Assembly (NCBI GenBank): GCA_041394885.1
Contig: JAWKHI010000030.1
Coordinates: forward strand, 21,858 to 85,857
Direction: 5' to 3'
From: DSOI01 sp041394885
GTDB taxonomy: Bacteria > Acidobacteriota > Terriglobia > Bryobacterales > Bryobacteraceae
DNA length: 64,000 nucleotides
Positions within the stretch are counted from its first letter, which is position 1; each line of letters starts with the position of its first letter. The notes under the pieces were generated by a model. It was given only the letters and a program-made list of their open reading frames with translations, made no database searches and had not been told where the DNA came from. Below are positions 45,166 through 54,145 of this stretch, in pieces. The translations under genes were made by a program, and so were the position numbers.

Positions 45166-45978
45166 ATGAACCTTCAGGGCAAAGTCATTCTCATCACCGG
45201 CGCCTCGGGCGGAATCGGTGCCGCGCTCGCCCGGCTGCTTCACCAGCGCGGCGCCCGGCTGACGCTGCTGGCGCGGTCGGCGGACCGGCTCCAGGCCGTC
45301 GCCCAAGCGTGCGACGCGGTGGCCGTCGCGGGCGACGTCACCAAGCCGGACGACCGTCAGCGGGCGATCGACGCCACGGTCGAGCGTTACGGACGTCTCG
45401 ATGTGCTGATCAACAACGCAGGCGTCGGGATGTACGTGCCGGCCTGGCGAGCGGATATGACCGAGGTCCGCCGCGTGTGGGAATTGAACCTGTTTTCCGT
45501 GATCGAGATGATCCAGCTTGCGGTGCCGTTGATGCGAAAAACCGGCGGAGGCAAGATCGTCAATGTCAGCTCCATCGCCGGCAAGATCGCTCTGCCCTGG
45601 TTCACCAATTACACCGCATCGAAGTTTGCGGTTTGCGCGTTGACCGACGCGTTGCGCATCGAAATGAAGCCCTACGGCATTGGATGTCTCACCGTCTGCC
45701 CGGGCTACGTCAAGACCGAGTTCCAGGACAACGCCCTGGCAGGGCGCCCGCCGGACCGGCTTTGGCGCATGAAGCGGATGGCGATCTCCGCCGAACAATG
45801 CGCCGCCGCCGTGGTGCGCGGCATCGAGCGCGACGCCCGCACGGTGATTACGCCCGCGACGGGACGCGTTCTTATCGCGGTGGCTTATTTTTGCCCGCCG
45901 CTTGCCGACTACATTCTGGGCAAGATCTATCAGGGCCTGGACCTCGACGGCCTTACGCACCCGCCTTCCGGCGCCTAA
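45166..45978 (+). CDS. SDR-family oxidoreductase
   Basis: The 270-residue classical SDR has TGASGGIGAAL (cofactor loop), NNAG, NVSSIAGK (Ser), and YTASKFA (Tyr/Lys). The C-terminal extension (VLIAVAYFCPPLADYILGKIY) is hydrophobic and may touch the membrane, as in DltE/YqjQ-like acyl or sterol-type dehydrogenases. I start at ATG 45166; upstream codons lie in the region of the divergent LON gene promoter. Substrate unknown. Confidence 0.88.
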   Translation: MNLQGKVILITGASGGIGAALARLLHQRGARLTLLARSADRLQAVAQACDAVAVAGDVTKPDDRQRAIDATVERYGRLDVLINNAGVGMYVPAWRADMTEVRRVWELNLFSVIEMIQLAVPLMRKTGGGKIVNVSSIAGKIALPWFTNYTASKFAVCALTDALRIEMKPYGIGCLTVCPGYVKTEFQDNALAGRPPDRLWRMKRMAISAEQCAAAVVRGIERDARTVITPATGRVLIAVAYFCPPLADYILGKIYQGLDLDGLTHPPSGA

Positions 45979-46025
45979 GCAGCCCGGCGGTCCGGCGCGA
46001 GTTGATACAGTATTAGGGACCAGCG

Positions 46026-46553
46026 ATGAACACGCGTCTCATCCGCACTCCCTGCATCTACCTCGTCGGATTCATGGGCTGCGGAAAGACGACGGTTGGC
46101 ACCCTGCTTGCCGACGAACTCGGCTGGACCTTCGCCGATCTGGACGAGGACATCGAACTCGCCGCGGGACGGCGCATCAGCGAGATCTTCGAGTCTACGG
46201 GGGAAACGGAGTTCCGCCGCCTGGAACACGAAGCATTGCGTTCGCGTGTGCGCACGGTACAGTCAGGGCGGCCAACGGTTCTTTCGCTCGGCGGCGGCGC
46301 GTTCGTCGAAGAGAAGAACCAGGATGTGGTCGAAGACAATGGCGTTTCGGTGTGGCTGGATGCGCCGTTCGCGTTGATCCGAGAACGGATCGAAGGGCAG
46401 GATCATCGGCCATTGGCGCGCGATCCGGAGCGCTTCGAGAACCTCTTCCAAGCCCGCCGCCTTTCCTATGGGCGGGCTGACTATCGGATTGATATCACCT
46501 CGGACGACCCGCGGGTTGCCGTGGAGCAGATACTGGCACTGCCGCTGTTCTGA
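46026..46553 (+). CDS. aroK: Shikimate kinase
   Basis: The 175-residue protein phosphorylates shikimate in aromatic amino acid synthesis. It has the Walker A motif GFMGCGKTTVG, the shikimate-binding DLDEDIE and FRRLEHEAL segments, LSLGGGAF, and the LID region RPLARDPE. It overlaps the next gene, glycerate kinase, by one base (TGATG), and follows the SDR gene on the same strand. No other aro genes are nearby. Confidence 0.92.
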   Translation: MNTRLIRTPCIYLVGFMGCGKTTVGTLLADELGWTFADLDEDIELAAGRRISEIFESTGETEFRRLEHEALRSRVRTVQSGRPTVLSLGGGAFVEEKNQDVVEDNGVSVWLDAPFALIRERIEGQDHRPLARDPERFENLFQARRLSYGRADYRIDITSDDPRVAVEQILALPLF

Positions 46554-47905
46554 TGCCCTCTCCCGCTACATCGGAACCCAAGCTGCGGCGGGATGCGCTC
46601 GCCATATTTCGAGCGGCGCTCGATGCCGCCGATCCGGGTGTCGCGGTCCGCCGTTTCCTGCGCCTCGAAGGCGACCGGCTCCACGCCGGACGCCGTTCGT
46701 ATCCGTTGCGCCGCGTGCGCAACATTTACGTCGCGGGCGCGGGCAAAGCATCGGCGGCGATGGCGCAGGCGGTGGAGAAGATTCTCGGCCGGCGAATCAC
46801 CGGCGGTGTAATCTGCACCAAGTACGGGCATGGCGCGCCGCTGAAGCGGATCGCGATTCATGAGGCGGGACACCCGGTTCCGGACGAAGCGGGCGTGGAA
46901 GGCGCACGGCGGATCGCCGCCATCGCGGAACAGGCCGATGCGGACGACATCGTCTTGTTCCTCATCTCTGGCGGCGCGTCAGCGCTGACGCCGTCGCCCG
47001 CGCCGCCAATCACTCTTGCGGACAAGCAACTCACAACGCGGCTGCTGCTTGACTGCGGGGCGGACATTCACGAGATCAACGCCATCCGTAAACATATCTC
47101 GGCGTTCAAGGGCGGCCAACTGGCGCGGCTCGCCGCGCCCGCGACGATGATCACTCTGATGCTGAGCGACGTGATCGGAGACTCGATGGCCTCGATCGGA
47201 TCGGGGCCGACGGTGCCGGATCCGGCCACGTATGCCGACACCCTGAGCATCCTCGAGAAGTACTCCCTTGTGGATCGCGTTCCCGCAACGGTGAAGGAAC
47301 GGCTGAAGCAGGGCGCCGCCGGCGTGATCGCGGAAACTCCCAAGCCAGGCGACCCTGTTTTCGCCAGGACGCAGAATCTCATCGTGGGCAGCAATCGCCT
47401 GGCCGTGGATGCGGCCGCGGAGAAGGCGAAGGCGCTCGGTTACCGGACGATCATTCTCTCCACGATGATCGAGGGCGAAACTCGCGACGTGGCGCGGATG
47501 CATGCCGCGATCGCGAAGGAGATTCGCCTCAACGGCAGGCCGCTGCGGACGCCGGCCTGTGTGATCTCGGGCGGGGAAACGACGGTGACGATCCATGGCG
47601 AAGGACTGGGCGGCCGCAATCAGGAGTTCGCACTGGCGGCAGCCATCGACCTTGCCGGATGGGACGGCATCGTGGCGCTGAGCGGAGGCACCGACGGCAC
47701 CGACGGGCCGACCGATGCCGCCGGCGCCATTGCTGGTCCGCACACGGTTGCTCGCGCGGCGCAGTTGGGCTTGGATGCAGCCGGATCGCTCGCACGCAAT
47801 GACTCGTACCACTTCTTCGAAGCGTTGGGCGATCTGATCAAGACCGGACCCACGCGCACGAACGTCATGGACGTGCGGCTAATGCTGGCCGCCACCCCGC
47901 GATAG
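46553..47905 (+). CDS. Glycerate 2-kinase (DUF4147/MOFRL family)
   Basis: The 450-residue protein has the DUF4147 domain (IYVAGAGKASAAMAQAV...GHPVPDEAGVEGARRI, LFLISGGASALTP, DVIGDSMASIGSGPTVPDP) and the C-terminal MOFRL domain (VISGGETTVTIHGEGLGGRNQEFAL, SGGTDGTDGPTDAAGA). This is the GckA-type D-glycerate 2-kinase that makes 2-phosphoglycerate from glycerate, a common exit of sugar-acid catabolism. The start codon ATG 46553 overlaps the aroK stop. Confidence 0.92.
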   Translation: MPSPATSEPKLRRDALAIFRAALDAADPGVAVRRFLRLEGDRLHAGRRSYPLRRVRNIYVAGAGKASAAMAQAVEKILGRRITGGVICTKYGHGAPLKRIAIHEAGHPVPDEAGVEGARRIAAIAEQADADDIVLFLISGGASALTPSPAPPITLADKQLTTRLLLDCGADIHEINAIRKHISAFKGGQLARLAAPATMITLMLSDVIGDSMASIGSGPTVPDPATYADTLSILEKYSLVDRVPATVKERLKQGAAGVIAETPKPGDPVFARTQNLIVGSNRLAVDAAAEKAKALGYRTIILSTMIEGETRDVARMHAAIAKEIRLNGRPLRTPACVISGGETTVTIHGEGLGGRNQEFALAAAIDLAGWDGIVALSGGTDGTDGPTDAAGAIAGPHTVARAAQLGLDAAGSLARNDSYHFFEALGDLIKTGPTRTNVMDVRLMLAATPR

Positions 47906-47916
47906 AATTGGGCAGG

Positions 47917-49119
47917 ATGCACCGCCGCCACTTTCTAGCGTCGCTTGCCGCGGCCTCATTGCGAGGAGAGCCGGCGCCTGTGCGCGCCTTGACTCGCGGA
48001 CCCAAGCACCACTGGTTCGGATACTACGACAAACTGCAGTTCGATCCGTCGAGCCGTTACGTGCTCGGCATGGAGGTGGATTTCGAACACCGGTCACCCA
48101 GCGCCAGCGATGTGATCCGGCTCGGCATGATCGACACCGGAGACAACGACCGATGGACCGCGCTCGGCGAGACGCGGGCCTGGAACTGGCAACAGGGATG
48201 CATGCTGCAGTGGCTGCCTGGTTCCAAGGATGAGGTTCTCTGGAACGATCGCGAAGGCGAGGACTTCGTCTGCCGGATCGCCAACGTTCGCACCGGCCGC
48301 ACGCGGACCATCGGAACGCCGGTGTACGCGCTCAGCCCGGACGCCAAGTGGGGCGTGTCTTGCGACTTCCGGCGGCTGAACGATTGCCGTCCCGGTTACG
48401 GCTATGCGGGGGTTCCCGATCCCAATGGAGCGCGCGCGGTCCCGGACGACACAGGGGTATGGAGAGTCGACCTCGCCACGGGCAAGAAGCGGCTGATCGT
48501 ATCGTTGGCGGACGCCGCGCGTATACCTTTTCCGGGCGGCTTCTCGAACAACGCCAAGCATTGGGTGAATCATTTGCTGGTCTCGCCGGACGCCAAGCGG
48601 GTGATCTTTCTGCATCGCTGGCGGGGCGACAAAGAGGGCAAGAGTTTCTCCACGCGGATGTTCACGGTAGGGGCCGATGGCAAGGATCCTTACATTCTGG
48701 ACCCGCACGGCAAGACGTCGCACTTCATCTGGCGGGACCCGCAACACATCCTGGCGTGGGCGTGGCATCCGTCGCACGGAGACAAGTTCTATCTGTATCG
48801 GGACCGCACCGAGCAAGTGGAAGTAGTGGGTCCGTCAGTCATGCCCGTCAACGGGCACTGTACTTACTTACCGGGGAACCGTTGGATTCTCAACGATACC
48901 TACCCGGACAAGGACCGTCTGCAGCACGTCTATCTTTACGATACGCGGAGCGGGACACGTCATCCGCTGGGGAGCTTCCATTCGCCGCGCGAGTATACGG
49001 GTGAGTGGCGGTGCGACACGCACCCGCGGTTCAGCCCCGACGGAAAGAAGGTCGTGATCGACTCGGCCCATGCGGGCGGGCGGCAGTTGTATCTGCTCGA
49101 CGTCACGGGCCGGGCTTGA
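47917..49119 (+). CDS. Tat-exported beta-propeller protein (oligogalacturonate-lyase-like)
   Basis: The 400-residue protein starts MHRRHFLASLAAASLRG, a Tat-type signal, and then forms a propeller with blades such as YYDKLQFDPSSRYVLGMEV, YALSPDAKWGVSCDF, LLVSPDAKRVIFLHRW and HPRFSPDGKKVVIDSAH. Conserved His residues in HHWFGYYDK and HWVNHLLVSPD recall oligogalacturonide lyases, but I cannot confirm that activity. A TTG nine bases upstream (47908) is an alternative start. It follows the glycerate kinase on the same strand. Confidence 0.75.
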   Translation: MHRRHFLASLAAASLRGEPAPVRALTRGPKHHWFGYYDKLQFDPSSRYVLGMEVDFEHRSPSASDVIRLGMIDTGDNDRWTALGETRAWNWQQGCMLQWLPGSKDEVLWNDREGEDFVCRIANVRTGRTRTIGTPVYALSPDAKWGVSCDFRRLNDCRPGYGYAGVPDPNGARAVPDDTGVWRVDLATGKKRLIVSLADAARIPFPGGFSNNAKHWVNHLLVSPDAKRVIFLHRWRGDKEGKSFSTRMFTVGADGKDPYILDPHGKTSHFIWRDPQHILAWAWHPSHGDKFYLYRDRTEQVEVVGPSVMPVNGHCTYLPGNRWILNDTYPDKDRLQHVYLYDTRSGTRHPLGSFHSPREYTGEWRCDTHPRFSPDGKKVVIDSAHAGGRQLYLLDVTGRA

Positions 49120-49122
49120 CAA

Positions 49123-49313
49123 TGTTTCGTCGAGCAGCGCGGATCGCTGCCGGGGTTGGGACCGACACCTCAGCTCACGACCGGATCGAGCGTGGGCTGC
49201 TGCTTCCTGTTGCTGAAGGCAGCGCCAGAACGGTTGTCGTTCTCAATGTCGACCTGGTCGGCACCGGTTCAGCCGATGCCGCGACGTTGCGGCACTCGTT
49301 CCGGTCATCGACG
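49123..49313 (+). pseudogene. Remnant of a ceramidase-like gene (5' part only)
   Basis: An ATG at 49123, only four bases after the preceding stop, begins MFRRAARIAAGVGTD. The frame then continues with HDRIERGLLLPV and TVVVLNVDLVGTGSADAA. This resembles the start of neutral ceramidase-like proteins, where an RAARIDITP-like opening is followed by a HDPLYARALVL...VSLDLVG region. The similarity stops at about 49300, where the 3' end of the convergent sulfatase begins. The rest of the gene is missing. The identification rests on pattern similarity only. Confidence 0.4.
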
Positions 49314-50549
49314 CCAGTCACCGAACGACTCGATGAGCTTATACTTGCCGTCGCGCACCTGGGCGCTCGGCGTCACGGCCCAACGCAGTTCATAGAAGGG
49401 CGTGTATCCAAAGAGCGCGCGGCGCGCGATGCGGCCTCCGCGCAGCAGCGGGGCAATGGAGACGCCGTCCTGTATGTGGCCCGGGGGGGCCTTGGCACCG
49501 GCCATCTCGAAGAAGGTGGGCATGATATCCACCGCGTGGACCGGGGTTCGCGACACGGCTCCGGGTTTGGTTACACCCGGCCATCGCACGATCATCGGGA
49601 CCCGGCTTCCGCCTTCGTAGCCGGACCCTTTGCCGGCGCGCAACGGCGTGTTGGCGAACTCGCGGCGCTGCACCTGGAGCCGCCAAGCGTTGCCGGCGTG
49701 AACGGGCTTGGGGTCCAGGGCTTCGAAGACGCCGCCGTTGTCGGTAAGAAAGACCACGGCGGTTGAGCCGGCGAGCTTCATATCGTCGAGGGCGCCGAGC
49801 AGCCGTCCGATGCAGGTGTCCATGTACTCGATGGCGGCGAGATAGGTGGCGTTGTGCAAGCCTTCGGCGGGGGCGCCGGCGTCGCGGTATTTCCGGACGA
49901 TCGCATCTGGGGCCGTCACCGGGCCGTGGATGGTATGGTGCGGCAAGTAGCAAAAGAAAGGTCCCTTGCGGTTCCGTTCGATGAAATCGATGGCCTCGTC
50001 AGTGAGCCGTCGGACGCCTTTGTCTCCGGTGCGCAACTCGTCCGGTCCCGGCGGAGGCTTGGTGACGACATCGAACCCGTAGGGTGCACCGTTCTTTAGC
50101 CCGTTGTAGTTGCCGTCCGCGTTATTGGTGAGGTGCCACTTGCCGATGCAGGCGGTGGAGTAACCGGCGGCGGCGAGGCCCTTGGGCAGCAAGAACTCGT
50201 CGCGCGTGAGGCTTTCGCGAAAAGGGGGCTCGCGAAGCCGGGCCCATGGGTACCCGTACCAGGGGATGACGTGCCACATGCGATTGCGCGCCGTGTACTG
50301 GCCAGTGAGCAGCGTGGCCCGTGTGGGAGTGCATTGCGGCGTGACATAGGCATCGGTGAAGCGGACGCCTTCGCTGGCGAGGCGATCGATGTGCGGCGTC
50401 TTTACGAGCGGGTTCCCAAATGAACTGAGGGCCCGCTGGGCCATGTCGTCCATGAGGATGAACAGGATGTTGGGCCGGGTGGGCTTTTCAGCCTTTCCCG
50501 TGCGCAGCAGTGAGCCCGCCGCAGCCGTCAAGAGATCGCGTCGCCGCAT
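49305..50549 (-). CDS. Exported sulfatase, C-terminally truncated
   Basis: The 414-residue protein has an RRRDLL signal-type N-terminus (possible Tat), the metal-binding NILFILMDDMA, the formylglycine motif QCTPTRATLLTGQY (CxPxR), IGKWHLT, and FLTDNGG. The protein stops at YKLIESFGDWRR. In relatives the sequence continues with a LYNL...E-x-N-L segment and a final helix, so about 40-60 residues appear to be missing at a junction with foreign sequence at about 49300. The catalytic core is present, but stability is uncertain. Confidence 0.85.
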   Translation of the reverse strand: MRRRDLLTAAAGSLLRTGKAEKPTRPNILFILMDDMAQRALSSFGNPLVKTPHIDRLASEGVRFTDAYVTPQCTPTRATLLTGQYTARNRMWHVIPWYGYPWARLREPPFRESLTRDEFLLPKGLAAAGYSTACIGKWHLTNNADGNYNGLKNGAPYGFDVVTKPPPGPDELRTGDKGVRRLTDEAIDFIERNRKGPFFCYLPHHTIHGPVTAPDAIVRKYRDAGAPAEGLHNATYLAAIEYMDTCIGRLLGALDDMKLAGSTAVVFLTDNGGVFEALDPKPVHAGNAWRLQVQRREFANTPLRAGKGSGYEGGSRVPMIVRWPGVTKPGAVSRTPVHAVDIMPTFFEMAGAKAPPGHIQDGVSIAPLLRGGRIARRALFGYTPFYELRWAVTPSAQVRDGKYKLIESFGDWRR

Positions 50550-50597
50550 TATTCAGCAGAATACAACAGACGGGGCGGGCCGCCCCGGGTTGAGCCG

Positions 50598-51092
50598 TCA
50601 GGCCGGATAGCTTCCGGCGATGTAGCTGGTCAACTGCTGCAGGCGCTGGGCCTGGGCCGACATGACGGAGCGGACGAGATCGCCGATGGAGACGATACCT
50701 TCGACGGCGCCGGAATCGGGATTGACGATGGGGAGGTGACGGACGCGCTTTTCGGTCATGAGGCGGAGCCCATCGCCGACCGACATGCCGGGCGCGGCGG
50801 AGATCACGGGCCTGCTCATGATGGCGTCGACGCGAGTCTCCCGGGACATTTTTCCCTGGAGGATCACTTTGCGGGCGTAATCGCGCTCGGAGATTACGCC
50901 CACGAGGGCATCGCCGTCCATGACCAGCAAGGCGCCGACGTGGCGTTCGGCCATGCGTTCAATCGCCTCGAAAACGGTAGAACCGGGTTCCACGAAAAAC
51001 ACGCTCCGACCCTTGCGGTCCAGCACCGCAGAGAGCGTTTCCGATCCGGCGATCGTGGTGACAACTTCCATATGCTCGCTTGCAAGTCGCAT
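50598..51092 (-). CDS. CBS-domain pair protein
   Basis: The 164-residue protein consists of two CBS motifs (about residues 25-80 and 90-145) with the typical AMERHVGALLVMD, GVISERDYARKV, VRHLPIVNPD and GIVSIGDLVRSV strands. It is a stand-alone Bateman module that likely binds an adenine nucleotide; there is no enzyme domain. A GAAAGGAA site precedes the ATG at 51092. No partner gene is evident. Confidence 0.9.
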   Translation of the reverse strand: MRLASEHMEVVTTIAGSETLSAVLDRKGRSVFFVEPGSTVFEAIERMAERHVGALLVMDGDALVGVISERDYARKVILQGKMSRETRVDAIMSRPVISAAPGMSVGDGLRLMTEKRVRHLPIVNPDSGAVEGIVSIGDLVRSVMSAQAQRLQQLTSYIAGSYPA

Positions 51093-51273
51093 AGTTGATT
51101 CCTTTCGTCCGTTACGCAGGTTCTACCCAGGGGCGCTCTCAAAGGTGAAGGGCGCCGCTTTTTCGTGCTTCCGAGTATACTTGCCGGGGGCACCGAATGG
51201 AAGCGTTTTTTGGGGCGCGGAGAACGTGCCCAGCCGTTTTCGGAGGGAAAGCGATTGCGTGACCACCGCAGGG

Positions 51274-52764
51274 CTATGGGGGGGCGAGGCCGGGAATTTG
51301 TGGATTGGTGAGGTAGCGAAACGCGTCAGGCGGAACGGCGGTGGGGGCCGTGTGGCGGCGAGCGCGCCAGACGGCGAGGGCGAGGGCGAAGACGAGATCG
51401 TCGTGGGCGGCGGAGCATGAGGAGGCGAGGACTTCACGGCCGGCATCGGTGAAGTTCCGTTCGATGAGCGAGAGTTCGCGAATGAGGGTCTTGCTGTGCG
51501 GGGTGCTGGTGGCGATGTCGAGCTGGCGGTTGCGGAGCAGGTTCTCGACGCCGTAGAGGAGATCGCGACGGGGAACGGTCCAGTGGGGCTTGCCGTGCTC
51601 CTTATAGGCTTCGTTACCGCCGGTGATCACGAGACGGAGAGATTCGCGAACGGGCGGATATCGCTTGCGGAACATCTCATAGATGGGGGCTCCGACGCCG
51701 GTGGCGTCAATGACGACGTTGGTGCGCTCGGCGAGATCCTGGCGGGAGACAAGGCGGACGAGGTAGTCGACGATGGCCTCGAACTCGGTATTCAGAGGGA
51801 CGCGATCGACGTGGCGGAGGCGGAAGTGGGACCGCGTTTTTCGTTCGAAAGTGACACGGTCGACTTCCTCGGTGAAGACGGTGAGGAGTTCGAGGATGGC
51901 GATGGCGGTGAAGTCCTGCCGCTGTCCGACATCGACGCCGACGAAGAAGGCCTGGTAGGGATAGGGAAACAGAGTGTTGCAGGGTGGGACGATTTGCAGG
52001 GGCGGAAAAGGATCGTTGTGCGGGAACATGGGCGGGAGTTCGTCGCGGAGAGAGGCCTCAATGTCGTTGTCGTTGAAGAGACCGGCGGCCGATTGCGAGA
52101 ACTGGCACATGTACTCCTGGGCGAAGATGTGTTCGGGGAGGGAAATTCGCTCCTGCTCGAGGAATTCGGGAGCAATGCGAGGGCATTGGGAAGCAGGGAC
52201 AGTGACGGCGGCGAAGGTGCTGGCGGGGTTGGCGAACTCGTCGTAGAAGAATCCCCGTTTGCCCTTTGGGGTGGAGAGGAGCCAGATGGAGGCGGTTTCG
52301 CCGGCGGCGGCGATCATGGGGCGGACGGAGTGGTAGAGCTCGTCCGGGACGCGGGCAGCCTCATCGATCAGCAGGAGCGAGACGGAGGAGAAGCCGCGAA
52401 TATTGTCTTCGCGGCCAGGGAGCCCGACGATGCGGGCGCCGTTGGGGAGCAGGAGAGAAGTTTTGTTAGAGCCGTCGGTGCGGGGTTTGATGTCGAGCAT
52501 GGCGAGCCACTGACGGCACTTGCGGACGAGTTCAGCGGACTGGCGTTCCGTGGGCGCGAGGACGAGGGTGAGAGAGTTCTCCTTGAAGAAGGCGTGGTGG
52601 ACGGCACGTATGGACGTAATGGTGGATTTTCCCCATTGGCGGGAGCAATTGAGGAGCCCGCGACGGATGGAGGGGTCGAGAACCTTGGCCTGGTGCGGGT
52701 CTGGCTGGAAGTGGAGAACCTGTTGCGCGAAGGCAACGGGGTCTGCCCTATGGAGGAATTTCAT
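51274..52764 (-). CDS. Phage-type terminase large subunit (orphan)
   Basis: The 496-residue protein has the terminase ATPase: Walker A-like SRQWGKST near the N-terminus, adenine-binding DPHQAKVL, and Walker B LLLIDEAARVPDE followed by a coupling motif SIWLLSTPKGKRGFFYDEF. The nuclease is RNase H-like, with FVGVDVGQRQDFTAI (Asp), NVVIDATGVGAP (Asp) and AAHDDLVFALALA (Asp pair). All catalytic acids are present, so it could be an active DNA-packaging motor. No portal, capsid or tail genes lie within 12 kb. It overlaps the small upstream gene by ATGA. Confidence 0.88.
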   Translation of the reverse strand: MKFLHRADPVAFAQQVLHFQPDPHQAKVLDPSIRRGLLNCSRQWGKSTITSIRAVHHAFFKENSLTLVLAPTERQSAELVRKCRQWLAMLDIKPRTDGSNKTSLLLPNGARIVGLPGREDNIRGFSSVSLLLIDEAARVPDELYHSVRPMIAAAGETASIWLLSTPKGKRGFFYDEFANPASTFAAVTVPASQCPRIAPEFLEQERISLPEHIFAQEYMCQFSQSAAGLFNDNDIEASLRDELPPMFPHNDPFPPLQIVPPCNTLFPYPYQAFFVGVDVGQRQDFTAIAILELLTVFTEEVDRVTFERKTRSHFRLRHVDRVPLNTEFEAIVDYLVRLVSRQDLAERTNVVIDATGVGAPIYEMFRKRYPPVRESLRLVITGGNEAYKEHGKPHWTVPRRDLLYGVENLLRNRQLDIATSTPHSKTLIRELSLIERNFTDAGREVLASSCSAAHDDLVFALALAVWRARRHTAPTAVPPDAFRYLTNPQIPGLAPP

Positions 52765-52982
52765 ATGGCGAATCCTAACTTGTCCTGGAGTTCAATGACG
52801 GCCTGAATCACCTTTTCGCGTGGTTCTTTGTAGGGAATCAACGCGTCTGTGACGGCGGCTTGGAACTGGTTCCAGAGTTCATAGGAGATGCCGCTTTTGG
52901 GGTCCGCGGGCTTGATTTGGGTGCCGGCGGATTGCGCGCGGCGGCGGTAGTTGGCGGTGAGTTCGAGAAAGGTGGGTGGCAT
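52761..52982 (-). CDS. Small protein of the terminase cassette, unknown function
   Basis: The 73-residue, soluble, alpha-helical protein (MPPTFLELTANYRRRAQ, then YELWNQFQAAVTDALIPYKEPREKVIQAVIELQDKLGFAI) has no recognised domain. It sits six bases after the stop of the 247-residue gene and overlaps the terminase start by four bases. By position it could be a small terminase subunit, which normally binds DNA, but no helix-turn-helix can be made out. Confidence 0.65.
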   Translation of the reverse strand: MPPTFLELTANYRRRAQSAGTQIKPADPKSGISYELWNQFQAAVTDALIPYKEPREKVIQAVIELQDKLGFAI

Positions 52983-52988
52983 GGCGGG

Positions 52989-53732
52989 TTACTCGTCCAT
53001 TGCGAGGGCGGGCTGAGGTCCGTCATCAGCGGGCGCTTGCACCCCCACGGGGGGGTAAATATCCGAGGGCTTGGGGTTGTTTTGCGTTTTTCGACTTTCG
53101 ATCTCCTCGCCATTGGTTTGATTGGAGTTATTGCCGGCGCATTGGGGTGGATTCATGGGGGTATGTCCATTTTCGACGGCGCGGGTGGATGGATCGATGG
53201 TGGCTGCGTCGGCTTCCCGCTCTTTGCGCAGCGTTTGGGTGAAGCGGAGTTGATCGAGGGCGCGGTCATGTTCGCGGGCGTAGCGGGCCTGCTGGCGGTA
53301 GACGAGGGCGAGGGACTTGGAGGTGTCGGCGAGTTCGCGGAAGGCTTTGGCGTGGATGAGGTCGGCTTTGGGGTCTTCGAACTCGGCGGCGATTTTGGAG
53401 CTTTGGCTGCCCATTTCGTCCTGGAGGAGGGAGTTTTCGGTGGACCAGGAGCGGCGAAGCTTCCACTTGGCGGCGACCATCTCTTCGACGAGGAGGAATT
53501 CGGCGTCGTCGGCGGGTTGGTGGATGGCGAGGTAGGAATCGGCGAGAGTGCGGAGGAGGTCTGGGTTCTCACCGGGCAGGAGGACGGTTTTGGCGGTGAG
53601 GCCGTGCTTGAGGGCGTTGCAGGCAATTTTGTTTTTGGCGTTGGGGGTGGAAGGACCGGGGGACTTCGCGCCGTTGATCCAGGCGGCCTTCATTCGTGCG
53701 AGGGAGAAGCGCGCTTTGTTGCGTTTCGACAT
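52989..53732 (-). CDS. Hypothetical protein with NALKHGLTA motif, first gene of terminase cassette
   Basis: The 247-residue protein starts MSKRNKARFSLARMKAAWINGAKSPG and has a conserved NALKHGLTAKTVLLPGENP block. A long helical part follows (LVEEMVAAKWKLRRSW...LYRQQARYAREHDRALDQLRF), and then a disordered tail rich in Asn, Pro and Gln. The NALKHGLTA motif is one I recall from many Acidobacteria and Planctomycetes proteins of unknown function, often found with terminase-like genes. A very good GGAGGCAAC ribosome binding site precedes ATG 53732. Function unknown; DNA binding is possible given the basic N-terminus. Confidence 0.7.
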   Translation of the reverse strand: MSKRNKARFSLARMKAAWINGAKSPGPSTPNAKNKIACNALKHGLTAKTVLLPGENPDLLRTLADSYLAIHQPADDAEFLLVEEMVAAKWKLRRSWSTENSLLQDEMGSQSSKIAAEFEDPKADLIHAKAFRELADTSKSLALVYRQQARYAREHDRALDQLRFTQTLRKEREADAATIDPSTRAVENGHTPMNPPQCAGNNSNQTNGEEIESRKTQNNPKPSDIYPPVGVQAPADDGPQPALAMDE

Positions 53733-54145
53733 TGTTGCCTCCGTTCATGAAGGTATGGGGGCGGGGATGGGCGCGGGCAAAATCGCATCGTGGAAGTGGT
53801 TTGGGATGAGTGAGTTATCGATTTCTTGCTGTTTGTGACGGGTCTTGGTGGAGTGGGAGTGGACGATAGGCAGGCTCTCGGAACGGAGACGTATCGAGCA
53901 TGTTTTCCGGCCAGTGTCGCGGCTGGACTCGCTTGCTAAACGCCGATGTTGGAGAAGTAGCGCCAGATCCTGTGCGATCGAACGCCACACCCATTCCAGG
54001 ATATCTCGGAGTTATGGTTTATTTCGGATTAATTGTAAGGGACCCTGTTCTTTTTTTCTTGACAGCGATTCAGGGGGAGGCGTATGTTGGCTAAAACATA
54101 TCTAATCGAGTTGGTTCTACCGCTAAATTCGGAGGTCCCAAAACC
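53733..54145. other. 413-base non-coding region between terminase cassette and RHS locus
   Basis: Contains the ribosome binding site and presumed promoter of the leftward cassette near 53740-53850 and a rightward promoter near 54059. The part at 54020-54110 is AT-rich with a T8 run (54052-54058 region), in contrast to the surroundings. No RNA gene or repeat was identified. Confidence 0.5.
54059..54088 (+). promoter_or_regulatory. Sigma-70-like promoter for the RHS locus
   Basis: TTGACA at 54059-54064, an 18-base spacer, and TATGTT at 54083-54088. It is directed to the small exported protein at 54146 and the RHS gene behind it. This is a near-consensus -35 box in an AT-rich island. Use in the cell is inferred. 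Confidence 0.55.

Noticed and set aside
51130..51165. Possible terminator (GGCGC...GCGCC then T5) on the plus strand
   Set aside because: The stem is only five pairs, and there is no plus-strand gene upstream that would need it; the neighbouring CBS gene runs leftward away from it.
51496..52806. A 436-codon plus-strand frame
   Set aside because: Antisense shadow of the terminase gene; rich in Gly, Glu and Asp with no motif.
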